A stretch of DNA of 6,426 nucleotides from CAZISM01 sp964541895 (GTDB lineage: Bacteria; Zhuqueibacterota; Zhuqueibacteria; Residuimicrobiales; Residuimicrobiaceae), in assembly GCA_964541895.1 (NCBI GenBank), contig CAZISM010000217.1, forward strand, positions 1 through 6,426. The letters run 5' to 3'. A program made the translations under genes and the position numbers. Of the stretch, positions 6,121 to 6,426 are shown in pieces (positions within the stretch are counted from its first letter, which is position 1; each line of letters begins with the position of its first letter). A model generated the notes under the pieces. That model was not told where the DNA came from and did not search any database. It saw only the letters and a program-made list of their open reading frames with translations.

Positions 6121-6426
6121 CTAAAACATAAAAATTGATTGTTTCGCTGTTGACCCGGTCGCGCCACAGTCGTACAACTCGAGCGCTGATTCAGCATACA
6201 TCATCGCAACCATCCGGTCTGTCGGCCCCCACATCGGCATGGGCGGCCGCTTGGCGGCCGTTGCGACCTCGGCTAACTGCCACACCTCAGCCGGCACCAG
6301 CGTCCCGTTTTTTTTCACCCACTCCTCTATGTTATTTCGTGATGCCTGTCCTGCCATCTGTCCCAGGGGCCCGTTCGCGGAAAGAAGCACATAGCGAATC
6401 TGGCCAGACGCCACCTTGCCGGCGAA
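6121..6426 (-). CDS. Probable GT39-like (ArnT/PMT-type) membrane glycosyltransferase, C-terminal fragment
   Basis: The minus-strand frame runs from the right edge to a TAG at 6121-6123, giving about 101 residues of a C-terminus; the GTG at 6412-6414 is more likely an internal codon because the frame continues as FAGK before it. The segment GQIRYVLL, a Gly/Ala/Ser-rich loop, then IEEWVKKNGTLVPAEVWQ and a final ALELYDCG resembles the soluble C-terminal tail of family 39 membrane glycosyltransferases, which move sugars from polyprenyl-phosphate donors on the outer face of the inner membrane. The multi-spanning part and the catalytic aspartate-containing loop are outside the window, so the call rests on a short, weakly conserved tail. 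It is convergent with the GH127 gene, 43 bp apart, with a palindromic repeat between them. Confidence 0.45.
   Translation of the reverse strand, partial: FAGKVASGQIRYVLLSANGPLGQMAGQASRNNIEEWVKKNGTLVPAEVWQLAEVATAAKRPPMPMWGPTDRMVAMMYAESALELYDCGATGSTAKQSIFMF

Noticed and set aside
6242..6261. GGCGGCCG direct repeat, 12-bp period
   Set aside because: It lies within the minus-strand coding frame (Ala-Ala-Lys-Arg-Pro-Pro) and is explained by GC-rich codons.
1..6426. CRISPR array, tRNA, rRNA, insertion sequence or defence system
   Set aside because: No regularly spaced repeats, clover-leaf sequence, transposase or nuclease-like gene is visible on either strand.

Overview
The window reads as a piece of a polysaccharide-degrading, Gram-negative-type bacterium with moderate GC. 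Evidence is a GH2 C-terminus, a formylglycine-type sulfatase and a GH127-like enzyme, the last two carrying twin-arginine (Tat) leaders, plus a relic of a sialate O-acetylesterase. This mix is common in Planctomycetes/Verrucomicrobia, Bacteroidota-related and several uncultivated candidate phyla. I cannot assign a phylum from the sequence, and no SusC/SusD-like gene is visible.

Layout. 1-470 (+): C-terminal end of a GH2 enzyme, entering from the left. 493-1950 (+): exported sulfatase, probably in the same operon (22 bp gap, good ribosome binding site). 2113-2403 (+): small J-domain-only protein. 2414-3580 (+): class V PLP-dependent cysteine desulfurase, tightly coupled to the J-protein by a Shine-Dalgarno overlapping its stop. 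3581-4145: gene-poor stretch holding a structured palindromic repeat (3633-3698), an inverted C-terminal remnant of a sialate O-acetylesterase (3775-4059, minus) and a candidate promoter (4063-4091). 4146-6077 (+): Tat-exported GH127-type enzyme with its likely Zn/Cys active-site residues. 6071-6120: palindromic repeat overlapping that stop codon. 6121-6426 (-): C-terminal end of a probable GT39-like membrane glycosyltransferase, leaving at the right edge.

Function. GH2, sulfatase and GH127 fit extracytoplasmic removal of sulfate, beta-linked sugars and arabinofuranose (or a related sugar) from a complex glycan. The J-protein/desulfurase pair is a separate cytoplasmic sulfur-handling (Fe-S, thiolation or possibly selenium) unit between them. 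I see no clearly new system. The points most worth checking are the J-domain/desulfurase coupling, the selenocysteine-lyase-like active-site motif, the esterase relic and the two palindromic repeats.
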